This document shows positions 27,260 through 38,735 of a stretch of DNA of 64,000 nucleotides, in pieces. The number at the start of each line of letters is the position of its first letter. Position 1 is the first letter of the stretch. Below the pieces are notes generated by a model. That model ran no database searches, was not told the DNA's origin, and saw only the letters and a program-made list of their open reading frames with translations. Source of the stretch: Oncomelania hupensis (taxonomy: Eukaryota; Mollusca; Gastropoda; Littorinimorpha; Pomatiopsidae); assembly GCA_036898135.1 (NCBI GenBank), contig CM072512.1, positions 18,897,618 to 18,961,617 of the forward strand, given 5' to 3'. A program made the position numbers and the translations under genes.

Positions 27260-28277
27260 AAAAAAGTTTTTATATTGATTTCATTGTATAACATAGAATG
27301 AATTCTATGACATAGAATGAATTCTATAGCATATAATGGATAGTATAACATAGAATGAATAAGATGACATAGAATGATTTCTATGACATAGAATGAATTC
27401 TATAATATAGAATGAATTATATAGCATAGAATGAATTCTATGACATAGAATTCATTCTGTAACATAAAATTCATTCTATGCTATAGAATAAATTCTATGT
27501 CATAGAATTCATTCTATGCTATATAATTCATTCTATGTTATAGAATTCATTCTATGTCATAGAATTCATTCTATGTCATAGAATTCATTCTATGTCATAG
27601 AATTCATTCTATGTTATACTATTCATTCTATGCCTATAGAATTCATTCTATGTCATAGAATGAATTCTATGTCAGAGAATGAATTCTATGTCATAGAATT
27701 CATTCTATGCTATAAAATTCATTCTATGCATATAGAATTCATTCTTTATTATAGAATTCATTCTATGTTATACAATTTATTCTATGCACATAGAATTCAT
27801 TTTATGTCATATAATTTATTTTATGTTAAAGAATTCATTCTATGTTATAGAATGAATTCTATGCGTATAGAAATAATTCTATGTCATGCAATTTATTTTA
27901 TTTTAAAGAATTCATTCTATGTTATAGAATTCATTCTTTGTAATAGAATTCATTCTATGTTATAGAATATAATTCTATGCATACAAGTGCATTCTATAAT
28001 ATAGAATTGTATTACATACATAGAATATTATTCTCTATTATAAAATGTCATTCTATACATAGAATTGTATTATGGACATAGAATTTTACACTATATTATA
28101 GAATGTTATTCTATACAAAGAATTTTATTCTATGACTTACAATATTGGTTTCTTTTTTATAAATGGAATTTCAACTAATGAATGCTTTTTGTGTGTATAG
28201 AATGCTTTCTATGTGCATAGAATTTATTCTATGTATAGAATGGTCACATAGAATAAATGGACACATGGCGCCCCATA
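27215..28277 (-). repeat. Right terminal inverted repeat (about 1.06 kb)
   Basis: Reverse complement of the left arm, with small length differences in the satellite part. The frame at 27630-27965 (Ile-Glu-Phe-rich) is only a translation of the satellite. Confidence 0.88.
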
Positions 28278-28282
28278 CTGAA

Positions 28283-28799
28283 GGCCAAAGTTTTTACATT
28301 TTTACATTTGCCCAGTGAACTTCCTGCTTTGTTCTGTTTTCATCAGAGAGGTGAAACCCTCTAGGCAAAATGGAACCAGTATTCTCTCTTTGCTATTTCT
28401 TTCTCTTTGGCCTTGGAGGTTTCTCTTTACTTTGCAATTAGCTTCGTTTGTTTGGTGAACAGGCTGAGCCCATTTGCTCTACTTTGCACGGCGTTATGTC
28501 ACAGTATTTAGCAAAGATTCTTAAAGCGCCCCAGCACTTTACCACTTGCGTTTTGCTTACTTGTTTGTTTTTTAAAGCAATATCGGATTATTATTTCTAG
28601 TGTTCTTCTCCACACCACTTCCTTTCCTTGGTTGAAGCAATCTGCTTTTACTTGGAATGTATTTTTCTTTTTTTTTCTTCTTTATAATTTGTTGTTCTCT
28701 CCAGAGATTATACCAAATTAAATATAGTTTATACTATATAAATTATAGTTCACGGGATCTTCTTTCTTCAGATGTTATATTTATTTATTTATTTATTTA
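28283..28799. other. Non-coding stretch
   Basis: Nothing recognised until a TTTA repeat at 28779-28803, which is the tail of the next SINE. Confidence 0.45.
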
Positions 28800-29045
28800 T
28801 TTAATTGTTCTTATATAGCGCTTTACCAGCTCAAGAGCTGCTCAAGGCGCTGACCGATACAGGATCTAACTTAAGCCGCCCGAGACGCCCACCCGCAGCC
28901 TTTGAGCGCCTGGTCTGACGCCCGTACAACTGAGCACAATCCTGGGCAGCCAGAAATGGGGGAGAAGGACCTAGGTGCATGCTGGGTGTGTTCTTGTCAC
29001 CGGCACTCACCCGTCTAGGACTTGAGCGTCAGGATCTTTAAAGTC
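28779..29045 (-). mobile_element. SINE family S3 (5S-like plus tRNA-like head), full copy
   Basis: Minus-strand order: CTTTAAAGATCCTGACGCTC, AAGTCCTAGACGGGTGAGTG, a spacer, box A-like TGCTCAGTTGTACGGGCG, CTCGGGCGGCTTAAGTTAGA, the tail AGCTCTTGAGCTGGTAAAGC with GCGCTATATAAG, and an AAAT repeat. It ends against a LINE copy at 29047, so one inserted next to or into the other. Confidence 0.75.
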
Positions 29046-29046
29046 C

Positions 29047-29687
29047 GTTATGATTCAAATTTCAAATATTTAGGAGCCATTGTGTCAGACAATGGGTCTC
29101 GACAGGAAGTCCTCTCCAGGATCGCACAAACAACTGCTGCCCTGACAAGGTTGAAGCCCATTTGGAAAGACAGAACCATCAGTCTACATTCCAAAGTAAG
29201 ACTGCTGCGCTCTCTGGTCATCTCCATCTTCCTATATGCTTGCGAAGCATGGACCCTCACAGCAGATCTCCAACGAAGAATACAAAGCATGGAGATGAGG
29301 TGCTACAGAAGACTTCTGTGCATTTCCTATACCCAACACATCACCAACGTTGAAGTCCGACAGACCATCACACAAGCCATTGGACAACACAACGACCTGC
29401 TCACAGTGGTGAAGAAACGGAAACTCCGATGGTATGGCCACGTCACCAGATCATCAGGCCTTGCAAAGACCATTCTGCAAGGCACAGTGCAAGGAGGTAG
29501 AAGAAGGGGGAGACCGAAAAAGAGGTGGGAGGACAACATTCGAGAATGGACTGGTTTGACACTGAGCGAAGCCATGAGGGCTGCTGAGGACAGAGAAAGA
29601 TGGAGTATGCTGGTTAAGCGATCATCTGTGGTGCCCCTACGACCTTCGGGTTATGGGACAGGATAGGATAGGATAGGATGATGGAAT
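29047..29687 (+). pseudogene. GGATA-tailed LINE, best-preserved C-terminal copy (copy c)
   Basis: An open frame to 29666 encodes about 205 LINE residues: FKYLGAIVSDNGSRQEVLSR, LTRLKPIWKDRTISLHSK, LYACEAWTLTADLQRRIQS, MEMRCYRRLLCISYTQHITN, KKRKLRWYGHVTRSSGLAKT, GRRRGRPKKRWEDNIREWTG, and AAEDRERWSMLVKRSSVVPL. The first seven or so residues of the longest frame derive from the preceding SINE. The stop sits inside the pentamer tail, AGGATAGGATAGGATAGGAT (about 29660-29680). Missing the endonuclease and RT core. It is the reference copy for the other fragments. Confidence 0.88.
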
Positions 29688-31124
29688 GTATCTATCCAGG
29701 GTTTGTACTGCCCATTACATACTGGTTTCGTTATATAACCGGTTTAAAGTTGCCTACCATCATTATTATAATGATCGGATAAACTTACTTGACCTTTAAT
29801 TCTACCAGCCATGCACACACAGTTCCCCCTTTCATGTTCTTGTTAGCATGAAGGTCAGGGGTTAAACGTATAATCCCAACAATAGACAATAGCGAGAAAT
29901 TGTGCGTGTAATGTGTGATGAACAGGTGTTGGCGATATTTACACGAGTGCAGCTGATAAGAACTTGAACTGTGCAAATTGTAGGATAAGAAACTCCTGAT
30001 TCGATTGAATGATGTTATCTTTCATTTATTTACATACATTTTTATATCCGTACTCGTGTAGATAGGATAGGATAATATGTCTTTCTTTCATTGCAGTGTC
30101 GGTGTAGAGGTAGACTTCAGGCATACGTTGTATTACTTTCTCGTTCATGAATATCATATTTCTTTCATTCACTGTTGTTATAAGGTGAAAAGCAGAGAAG
30201 AAGGCCAAGTTTAGTCTCAAATGTCATCTAAAAACCCACCCACCGTGATGAGATTTAGGATTTTTAGTATGAGGATATATATATATAGGATGGGTGTAGG
30301 TAGCTATTTGATAGTAAGTAATTATGCTGAAACGAGAATTGGAAGGTTTTTCAAAGGTCAGGGTGCGGGGATATTCTCATGCCTTCTTGTTCCTCAGTAT
30401 CTGAACAAAAGTTTGATATGCGTTTTTTAATACGGGGACAATCTGAATGCGAACAGGAGAGGTTTCTCCTCTTAATACTATCAAAGCTGACTACGGTGAA
30501 TGCGAGCAGGAGAAGTTTCGCCTCCTAATACTATCAAAGCTGACTACGGTGGTACCTAAGCCTGTAGACAAAAAAAAAAACTCGGATCAGGCTCAGATTT
30601 AAACGTTCACGTAAGTTGCAAGTATTCGTGTTATGCTTTTCACGTTGAAGGTGGCGCGCTGTTGAACTGTCCCCAAAAAGTGGTTTAACCGTCACCTCAG
30701 AAAGTGGAGCTGTGGGTCAAGAACGCCGTCAATCATGCATGATGACTTGTGGTTACGCAGAGCCAACACAGACTAGATATTAAACACAGATGAGCGATAG
30801 AGTAGTGAGCTGCATGAAGGATAGTTGCCTACGTGCATTCCGAATTTATGAAGAACTGTGATAACCTTAATAGGCGTGGTACTGGTAGTGTTGAATAGTG
30901 GTTATTGTTTCATTATTCGCCACACTTTTTTTTTGCACTCTTGACTTTGCTTCTTTGGTTTGACCTATTACGTTTTCGCCCTTTGTTTCTGTCACACAGT
31001 ATCTTATCTTTAGTACTGCCATACCTTTTACACCTGGATACCTAATATTTACGATATAAACAGCTGTACGAGAAATGACAGCAGATCTACAAAGAAATGA
31101 CCTCATTGTAAAAGTAGAGTCAGA
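29688..31124. other. Non-coding stretch with small repeats
   Basis: A short GGATA array lies at 30061-30073. A 53-bp tandem duplication (two units of TGAATGCGARCAGGAGARGT, continuing to GACTACGG) lies at 30444-30549. No gene recognised. Confidence 0.5.
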
Positions 31125-31215
31125 ATCATAAATCTTTATTGTCCCCATAAAACACAGGGAAACATTATGTGTGTGCGGCGTAAAAATAACACAAATAACA
31201 CAAAATAACAACAAA
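31125..31215 (-). mobile_element. LINE-type 3' end fragment
   Basis: On the minus strand the sequence contains TTTTATGGGGACAATAAAGA, the familiar end of CR1-like and related LINE 3' UTRs. A related end is at 53960-54030. Very short, so uncertain. Confidence 0.4.
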
Positions 31216-31627
31216 CTCACGAAATTAAGAAAAACTTAAACACACTGCAAGCAACAAAGCAAGTACAAAGTAATGTTCTGCAGTGATATTCCTTGGCAAA
31301 ATAAAATGTTATCATTAGATTTATTAAATGTTTGTATTATAACAAACCTTTTTTTATGCATACTTCCAAATGTGGAAGTGTTGGCCCGAGAAGGGATTAC
31401 CACAGAAACCATGAGGAGAGTGAAGCAAAAAACTAGTTTCTTGTTCTCGTGTAGTACATAAGTAACCACTAGCTGTCGTCTTTATTGGTCAGTGAATGGT
31501 CATCTCATGTTTGTAGTTGAAACGTGTCCAGGTTGTCACCGAGTACAAAATCCTTGTCCTTTCAGCTGGAACTCTTTCCTGTTCGGTTTTGCGTCTATTA
31601 CCTCAGTTTGCTTCCTGTTCGGGCATT

Positions 31628-32640
31628 TGTCTTACTGTGAGCCAGTCTATTCTCGAATGTTGTCCTCGCTCCTCTTTTTATGTCTTCCTCTTCTGCCTCC
31701 TTGCACCGTGCCTTGCAGGATGGCCTTTGCAAGGCCTGATGCCATGGTGACGTGGCCATACCATCGGAGTTTCCGTTTCTTCACCACTGTGAGCATGTCA
31801 TCGTGTTGTCCAATGACTTGTGTGATGGTCTGTCGGACTTCGTTGTTGGTGCTGGGTATAGGAAATGCCCATAAGTCTTCTGTAGCACCTCATCTGCATG
31901 CTTTGTAGTCTTCGTTGTAGATCTGCTGTGAGGGTCCATGTTTGGCAAGCGTTTAGGAAGATGGAGATGACAAGGGAGCGCCTTACCTTGGAATGTAGAC
32001 TGATGGTTCTGTCTTTCCAAAGTGGCTTCAACCTTGCCAGGGCCGCAGTTGTTTGTGCGATTCTGGACCCATTGCCTGATACAATGGCTCCTAAATATTT
32101 GAACCTGTGCACTCTGTTGAGGGATTGGCCTTAGACTTTGATGTCCATGTTGATGCCATTGGTGTTGTTGGTCATCATTTTGGTCTTCTCTGCACTTATT
32201 TCCATTCCATAGGCTCTGGAGGTGGTGTCGAGCCTCTGTACCAGCTCTTCAAGTTCTTGTTCCTCTCCAGCCAATCCATCAATGTCATCCACAAAACGGA
32301 GGTTGGAGATTGCTCTACCCCTTATGTTGACTGTACCTTCGTGATCTGCAAAGGCACCTGGAATGATGCGCTCTAGGAAGATGTTGAAGAGTGTTGGAGA
32401 AAGTAGGCATCCTTGACGCACACCGATTGTTGCTCTAAACCAGTTCGCGATGGCGCTGTTGTGGAGGACTGCACTGGTAGCCTTGTCATAAAGGCTTTTG
32501 ATGACTTCAATAATTTTAGGGCTGATGTTGTACATTTTCATGGTTGCCCACAGAGCTGCACGCCAGACTCTGTCAAACGCTTTCTTGAAGTCTACAAACA
32601 CATGATATAGATGTTGTTGGTGCTGTAGGTACTTTAGGTT
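31628..32640 (-). pseudogene. GGATA-family LINE with RT core, multiply broken (copy d)
   Basis: This is the only copy retaining much of the reverse transcriptase. From the 5' side on the minus strand: VFVDFKKAFDRVW (RT motif A, catalytic Asp), GVRQGCLLSPTLFN (motif B), RFVDDIDGLAGEEQ (motif C, with FVDD where FADD is usual), and MEISAEKTKMM (motif D). A stop near 32131 separates this frame (32697-32131) from the C-terminal part, which carries small deletions around 32067 and 32005 and a frameshift near 31850. Homology ends abruptly at about 31628 without a pentamer tail. Inactive. Confidence 0.88.
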
Positions 32641-32789
32641 GTGATTGTCTCGCCTAAGGAAGAGGGGACTGGAGTGAAATTGTAGCATCCTGGACATAAT
32701 TCCTATTGGAATCTAGCCTCCTGGGTTAAAGGTCAAAATAGGACAGATCTATCTCCCCCACTCTGCTGCCAGAGGTTTATGTTTGTGGA

Positions 32790-32945
32790 AGTGTGCCATA
32801 GATACAGATGCCCATTTCGCTGTGTTCTGACGTGAGTTCGAATCCTGACTTCAGCAATTTATTGCGTGATTGCAGAATATTAGTGTTCTGCGCCTTGAGA
32901 AGTTCTCTGAGCTTATAAGTGCGCTATATAAGAGCAAATTCTTTT
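32790..32945 (+). mobile_element. SINE family S2, decayed copy
   Basis: Box B region GAGTTCGAATCCTGACTTCA and tail CTCTGAGCTTATAAGTGCGC then TATATAAG match the copies at 5386 and 44168. The A box is weak. Confidence 0.7.
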
Positions 32946-32957
32946 TCTCAGATCGTC

Positions 32958-33317
32958 AGTGTATCAAGTGTCTGATTTCCAATAGCATACGAAGATGCTT
33001 GAGTGAGGTCCGGAGGTAAAGCATGTTCATGTGAAACACGTATCCACATATTGGCTGGCAGGCAGAAGAAATGGGAAGAAACCTATCTTTTGAAAAGAGA
33101 CTTAATTTTATATCCAAAACTTTTTCAGAATCTAGGGTTGCAGTATGGGTAAGTTTTAACACTTAACAGGGTTATAAAGAAGGGCGACCGCTGGCGAGAA
33201 TGAAAAAGGGAGACAAAAATACTTTAATTTGTGAATAATTGTTTCGCATGAAGATGCTTTACGTCCGGATTTCACTCAAGCATCTTCGTTCGTATGCTAT
33301 TGAAAATAAGACACTTG
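32958..33317. mobile_element. Candidate MITE (75-bp inverted repeats)
   Basis: ATCAAGTGTCTGATTTCCAA with AGCATACGAAGATGCTTGAG on the left (32963-33036) is matched in reverse complement at 33242-33317 with modest divergence. The spacer is about 205 bp with no gene. No target duplication found. Confidence 0.5.
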
Positions 33318-34171
33318 ATTTTCAACAAGCCCATATTGGACGCTTTCTGCCAGGTGATCACTGGGGCTTCCTATGATGTTATTATTTGGCAATGCAGGCA
33401 TTTTACATGTATGTGTTTTGTTGATATTTTATAATGATGTTTATATTGACGGGCACCTTGCCTGTGTCTGCTTGTTTGTATATAACTTTTAATCGTTCTT
33501 CGAGTCATTGTCACTTCCTTCAATCCCCCTACTCTCCTTCTCCGCGTCTCTCTTACAGATTTCACTAGTTTGTTGAAAAGATTTTAAATGTCAGTCTAAT
33601 ATTATTGAGAATTCCATCTGGCACGAAATTTTAGATCCCGCAAACACCGCAGATTATTGATAACTCATTATCACCATCACACTTAAATGTTTCTGCAAAC
33701 ACGTTAAAGAGTACGGACAAACACATTTTATGATTCTGTTAGCCGTTGTGAAGATCTCCGTTAAATGTAAGGCTTATCACGACACTCTCCTTATGAAATT
33801 TTCAATCGAATGCGAGCAGAAGAAAATAATGGACTCGAACGATAACGATAATGGAAATGATTAGCCAGTGAGACTGGCATGGCGTTATGAGTAAAATAAT
33901 TTCATATCGTGACATTTTTCTCCAGCGCATATTAGTTAAACCGTTTCATATCATCAAGTTTTCTCCTAGTGTCAACTGCTCCTTGGAAACTTTTTTTAAT
34001 GTCGTGCTCCAGATGGTTTATCTTGTTTGTCTGATCCGGCATATACGCAATACTTACGAAGTAATGGGACACAGTTCTTAACCTAGAAATTGTTAAGCGC
34101 TTGGGTTTTATAGGTGGTAAAGGTGGTCCCTAGCCTTGTAGCCGTAGGGGAGCGTGATGTTGGAGATCACT
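33318..34171. other. Non-coding stretch
   Basis: Nothing recognised. Confidence 0.4.
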
Positions 34172-34423
34172 CTTATCTTCCTATCCTATCCTATCCTGTC
34201 CCGTAACCCGGAGGTCGTAGGGGTACCACATATGATCGTTTAACCAGCATACTCCATCTTTCTCTATCCTCAGCAGCCATGATGGCATCGCTCAGTGTCA
34301 AACCAGTCCATTCTCGAATGTTGTCATCCCACGATCTTTTTCGGTTTCCCTCTTCTTCTGCCTCCTTGCATTGTGCCTTGCAGAATGGTCTTTGCAAGGC
34401 CTGATGATCTGGTGACGTGGCCA
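34172..34423 (-). pseudogene. GGATA-tailed LINE, extreme C-terminus (copy e)
   Basis: Minus-strand frame: HQALQRPFCKAQCKEAEEEG is out-of-frame, but the following WDDNIREWTGLTLSDAIMAA, EDRERWSMLVKRSYVVPLRP and GYGTG are in frame. The tail is a clean pentamer array (CCTATCCTATCCTATCC on the plus strand, 34180-34196). It abuts a 5S/tRNA SINE at 34424. Confidence 0.8.
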
Positions 34424-34640
34424 CTGAGGGTGATGCCCATCTCTCTCTCCCTCGCAGCTTTACCTTCCCCACCCTTAAGAGAGTAGGTACTCAGTCACAG
34501 TTGAATCGACTGGGGGCGTTGTTATTTGTCGCTTCACGGTTTGCGGTCAACCATCCAAGTGCTAACCGCACTGAACGGTGCTTACTTGCTTACTTAGTAG
34601 CGAGTGCTCCAACCACTGCGCTATCCGACACCCCTTGATG
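34424..34640 (-). mobile_element. Composite tRNA/5S rRNA-headed SINE
   Basis: The minus strand begins GGATAGCGCAGTGGTTGGAG (tRNA-like box A) and continues with GGTTAGCACTTGGATGGTTG then ACCGC, which closely follows the 3' half of 5S rRNA (GGTTAGTACTTGGATGGGTG in typical animal 5S, from memory). The 3' part ends with GGGGAAGGTAAAGCTGCGAG and GGAGAGAG; the same tail recurs at about 56998-57050. A related head is at 58990-59165. Confidence 0.7.
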
Positions 34641-35478
34641 ACCCTTTGGGTTTTATAGGCGGTCCCATATCTTTCCCTTGCGTGTTGACTGTGATAAGAT
34701 TTGCGTAATGGTTCATGATATGAAGGTCTTGATTAAAATGTTGCTGATAAAGCAAATATTGAGAAATAATCAAAATCAATCATTGTTCTAAAACATCAAC
34801 ATCAACCATTGTGAGTTTGGGTATAGCACAAGACAAAACATCAAAACAGCAGAACTTATTTCATTTGTTTTCTGAAATCCCACATTCCGGCCTTTCGCAA
34901 AATATGGCTTTATAATATATGTTTATTTTTTTCAATCATTGTATCCATCATTGCTTTACAACTAAAGTTCCTGTATGTGCACTATCGGAAATAATTTTTC
35001 AATGTTTCTTTGACAATAAAATGTGTTATGTTATATACATGCGTCATGATTTAGTTTAATTATTTTTAGGACTTTCAGTATTACCTGCCTGTGCATACCT
35101 GGTGCCAGCACTAAGTGATTTTGAATGACGACATCAATTTAGCTTTCAGCTTTAGGCGAGATTATACCTTTAGTGAAAGTTTTGTGAATGGACTCATACA
35201 CGGTCTCCTTGTGAAGTCGACAGTCTTCTTCCCTGCCAGCTCTTTGGTTTGTTGGGCAATGCTTGTTTTCTTGACTGAACAGGTAGACTTCTATTGAAGT
35301 GGAACGATCATGGGAGATCTTGATACCAGTAGAACATGTCATAGTTTAGGCTGCAGTAGACGTACTTAGTATATTTATTTAATCAATCTTATATATAACA
35401 TGATGATGCAACATTTCTGCTTGCAAAGCAAGGAAGTTTAATATACAAAGTTGGTAAAATCTGCTGTCTGTCTATGTC

Positions 35479-35482
<4 letters not shown>
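34641..35482. other. Non-coding stretch
   Basis: Nothing recognised. Confidence 0.4.

Positions 35483-35547
<65 letters not shown>
35483..35547. repeat. TC dinucleotide microsatellite
   Basis: About 65 bases of pure CT repeat. Confidence 0.95.
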
Positions 35548-35550
<3 letters not shown>

Positions 35551-37839
35551 TTCTCCCCCCGCCCCCTCCATCCTTCTGCCATTCTCTGTCTTCCCTCCTT
35601 CCTCTCTATCCTTCTCTCTCTAAAAGAGGCCGGACAATGTACACTAATGACAGACCCAAAATCAAATATGTATCTTGTAACATAAAAAAGAAAACTTGCC
35701 TCTCCATCAGATAATTAATATTGCAACTTATTATTTTCTGAGTATTTCGGCCTCTTCATCACCTTACAAATGGAGGAATGTTTCTTAATTCTGTGCTGTT
35801 TTTTTTTTTGTAACTCCTTTCATGAATACACCTTAAATTGTGTAAGCATAACTTTAGTATTTTTGCACGTTTTCATCCTTGAAGTTTTTTTGTTTTTTTT
35901 TATTTTTTTAAATGAACGGCAAATTTTTTCTCGCATTCATACACTTTTGTCGATGGAAACGATTTCGGATGATGTAGATTATGTTCGCGAAAGCGTCTTC
36001 GTTTAGGTGAAATTTTCTTGTCCCATTTTCTCTCGCAGGTCTGTCTCAAACCTATTTTTTCCTGTGAATGTCTTACTCCATCGATTTAACAAGCTTCTTT
36101 GAGGCCCGTTTTTATCGGCGTTCTTTTGCGGCCCTTGAATCAAATTAACTGCATTACATACGCAGAGTTTACACTCTTCGCTGATTTTTAAGCTGGTTGG
36201 GAGTATTGGCCAATTTTTTTACAACGTTTATTGGGTTGAAGTTGGAGATTAAAATAATTTAATTTTGAAAGAAACATAATTGCACTTATAAGGCAAATAG
36301 CTCTTATGTTTTAATCCCTCTGCCTCTCTCCCACCCTGTACCCTTACCTAACCTCTTTCAACAATTCTAGATGTACATCCGAAATTTCTAACTCTTATGC
36401 TCTTCTCTTCTCGTACCTACACTTCCGTCCTACACACACTTCCAGACCTGTTTCCACATTACCCGTGCGTGAACCCAATCTGAAATAAAATGTATGTAAA
36501 GCAATTTTATTGTGAAAGAGTATACGCTATGAGGTCTTCAGCTTGCATCAGAGAAACTCAGCGGGCGGAGAAAATGCAATTACCAGAGCAACTTGTGAAA
36601 TGCCACAGGCGGCATTACATAGTAAACACAGAAATAGAATACTGCGCCACGGAACCGGTAGTCTCATGAGCCGAGCGAGGAATTGCTGGCTGTCATCGCA
36701 GTGCAGTTTGGAAATGCGAATTTCATGTCCTTGCGCATATCTTTGAAAGCAGTAGATTGGAAAAAGTAAATAAAAATCTGCGATGGATCTATACTTTGAG
36801 GATTGAAATTGAAATGTAAGCGTAATGCTCGTGTGTACTTTAGTCTGCAGAGAGCATCAGAAGGCAATGAGACTGAACATATGCACGTTCCAATGCAATC
36901 AATACAAAGAAGAGAAGGACAGGATATTACATGCTTTAACATGCCCACAATAAAAGAAATGCTCATCTAGGGGAAGAATAGGCTTAGTCTTGTTTTGCGC
37001 CCAAAATTGAACATAAATCTGAATTGCCCTCGTTAAAAATCAATAGGAATTGTTATTGGCGGCATTTATAATGTAAATCTTTCGGCTTTTGACGCTGTAA
37101 AAAGGTATTTTTGTAGCTCGGTGAGACAAGTATCATTTAGTGCGGCGTCAACAGTTGGCATATACATTACTGCCTGTTTGATGTACGGCACCTCTCTCGC
37201 CTGAAGAAAAGAAACATTGTGTGTGTTGAGAGGTGTACAGGGTGCAAGAGGGGAGGTATACGTCATATTTTCACGCTACGTTGATTGATGACAGTGTTGT
37301 TATATATAGTCTTGTTCGCGCCAGTTATTATATAGTCATGTACGCGCAAAATTTTGGAAACTTGGCTGCCTATGCAGCGAAGAGCTTGACAGTCCTATAA
37401 AAACTAACAATTGTTTTTCATGTTTTAGCATTGCCTTCTTATTCTCACTTATCTCGCTTCATTAATAAACCGTACATAGAAAAGATTCTCTGTAAAGGCC
37501 TGCATTTAAAGAGTATTGAAGATAATCAGTCCAATCAGAATTAGATTAGAATTTGCATAACTGCATACAAACGGACTGTCGGAATTTCAGAACAGAACAG
37601 GCAGATCAACAGAAATGTTTCGAGTCATATTTTGGATCAGATTCGAGGATCCGACGAGACCGCATCTTGGAATGGAGCTAGATTTATCTCAAAAACGTGC
37701 GTAATTCAATTTTCGCCTGACTGTTATGGCAGTCATTGATTGTTTTGTTATTTCAGTTGTCGTTTTGTTGGCTTGCGATTTGGCATCGTGTTTTCAATAA
37801 CGGGAACAATGGCATATTGAAGTAGTCCCATGCAGAAAT
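35548..37839. other. Non-coding stretch
   Basis: No gene or array recognised. A short near-duplicate of TATATAGTC lies at 37301-37345. Confidence 0.4.
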
Positions 37840-38160
37840 GCAAACCTATCCTATCTCATAACCGTAGGGGCACCACAGATGATCGTTTAACCAGCGTACT
37901 CCATCTTTTCCTGTCCTCAGCAACCCTGGTTGTTTCGCTCAGTGTCAAACCAGTCCATTCTCGAATGTTGTCTTCGCCTCTTTTTCGGTCTCCCTCTTCT
38001 TCTACCTCCTTGCAATGTGCCTTGCAGGATGGTCTTTGCAAGTCCTGATGATCTGGTGACGTGGCCATACCATCGGAGTTTCCGTTTTTTCACCACTGTG
38101 AGCAGATCATCGTGTTGTCCAATGGCTTGTGTGAAGGTCTGTCGGACTTCGTTGTTGGTG
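37840..38160 (-). pseudogene. GGATA-family LINE, C-terminal fragment (copy f)
   Basis: Minus strand: the segment from NNEVRQTFTQAIGQHDDLLT through KKRKLRWYGHVTRSSGL reads in one frame. The REWTGLTLSETTRVAEDRKR part reads in another after a small deletion near 37975-37985. The pentamer tail is reduced to CCTATCCTATC on the plus strand. Truncated at both ends. Confidence 0.8.
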
Positions 38161-38735
38161 AAGAACGTTGGACGAAGAAATGCAAACAGATGTTCAAAAT
38201 GTTAGTCTTCTTATTTCAATTACAATGATGAACAAGATTGAGAAACATACAGGAGCAAAGCTACTTGGCTTTGTAGTGTAGGGATCAGAGTTCTAACAAG
38301 AATGCATTGGGTCAGTTAAGTGAGAATAAAACATTGTGTAAATGAGGGAAGAAAAAAAAAAAGGGGGGGGGGGGGTTAAAAAACACACCGTAGTCTCTCG
38401 GTGATTTCCCGATCAATTTTCAGAGCCAGTCTCTCGATCAATAGACTGTTATATCTGGAAATTTCCATAACGATTAATAACCATGAGTAAATTCAGAACG
38501 GCGTTTCTCAATGGTGACAAAGATCCTGTTCTTGAATAGATGTCTGAAGGAATGCATGCTTGTTCAGCACTAAATCGCGTCGATGTAGCAATAAAAAGAG
38601 TCTGCAATTCATGGCATTTACTTGCCTTGCTAAATTGAGAGGCGTTTTTGTCGATCTGTTGGCGGCATGACATTTCTGTGGTTATTAGATCTATAGAGGC
38701 AGTTCCCAACTGCAGGCTTGGCGACACTAATTATT
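38161..38735. other. Non-coding stretch
   Basis: An A/G homopolymer patch lies at 38350-38377. Nothing else recognised. Confidence 0.4.

Larger units (their letters stand above)
24363..28277. mobile_element. Giant-TIR DNA element, 3.9 kb, decayed
   Basis: The element starts TATGGGGCGCCATGTGTCC and ends with the exact reverse complement of that word. It is flanked by a perfect 5-bp direct repeat CTGAA (24358-24362 and 28278-28282). The inverted repeats run inward for about 1.1 kb each (24363-25463 and 27215-28277), with high identity by eye even in non-satellite parts, for example TTGAAATTCCATTTATAAAA near 24470 and its complement near 28150. The arms consist mainly of the unit CATAGAATGAATTCTATG. 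The 1.75-kb centre holds a second array, a 152-bp duplication, a TATA-led exon and a THAP frame. No transposase catalytic core is seen, so it is non-autonomous or decayed. Superfamily unassigned. If the ends were TGGGGCGCC the duplication would be TA, but the five-base match favours the reading given. Confidence 0.88.

Noticed and set aside
27630..27965. 111-codon Ile-Glu-Phe-rich frame
   Set aside because: It is the satellite arm of the giant-TIR element read in a frame without stops; no coding signal.
24363..28277. CRISPR-like or bacterial repeat array
   Set aside because: The setting is eukaryotic, units are contiguous without unique spacers, and the arrays are explained by inverted arms of a transposon.
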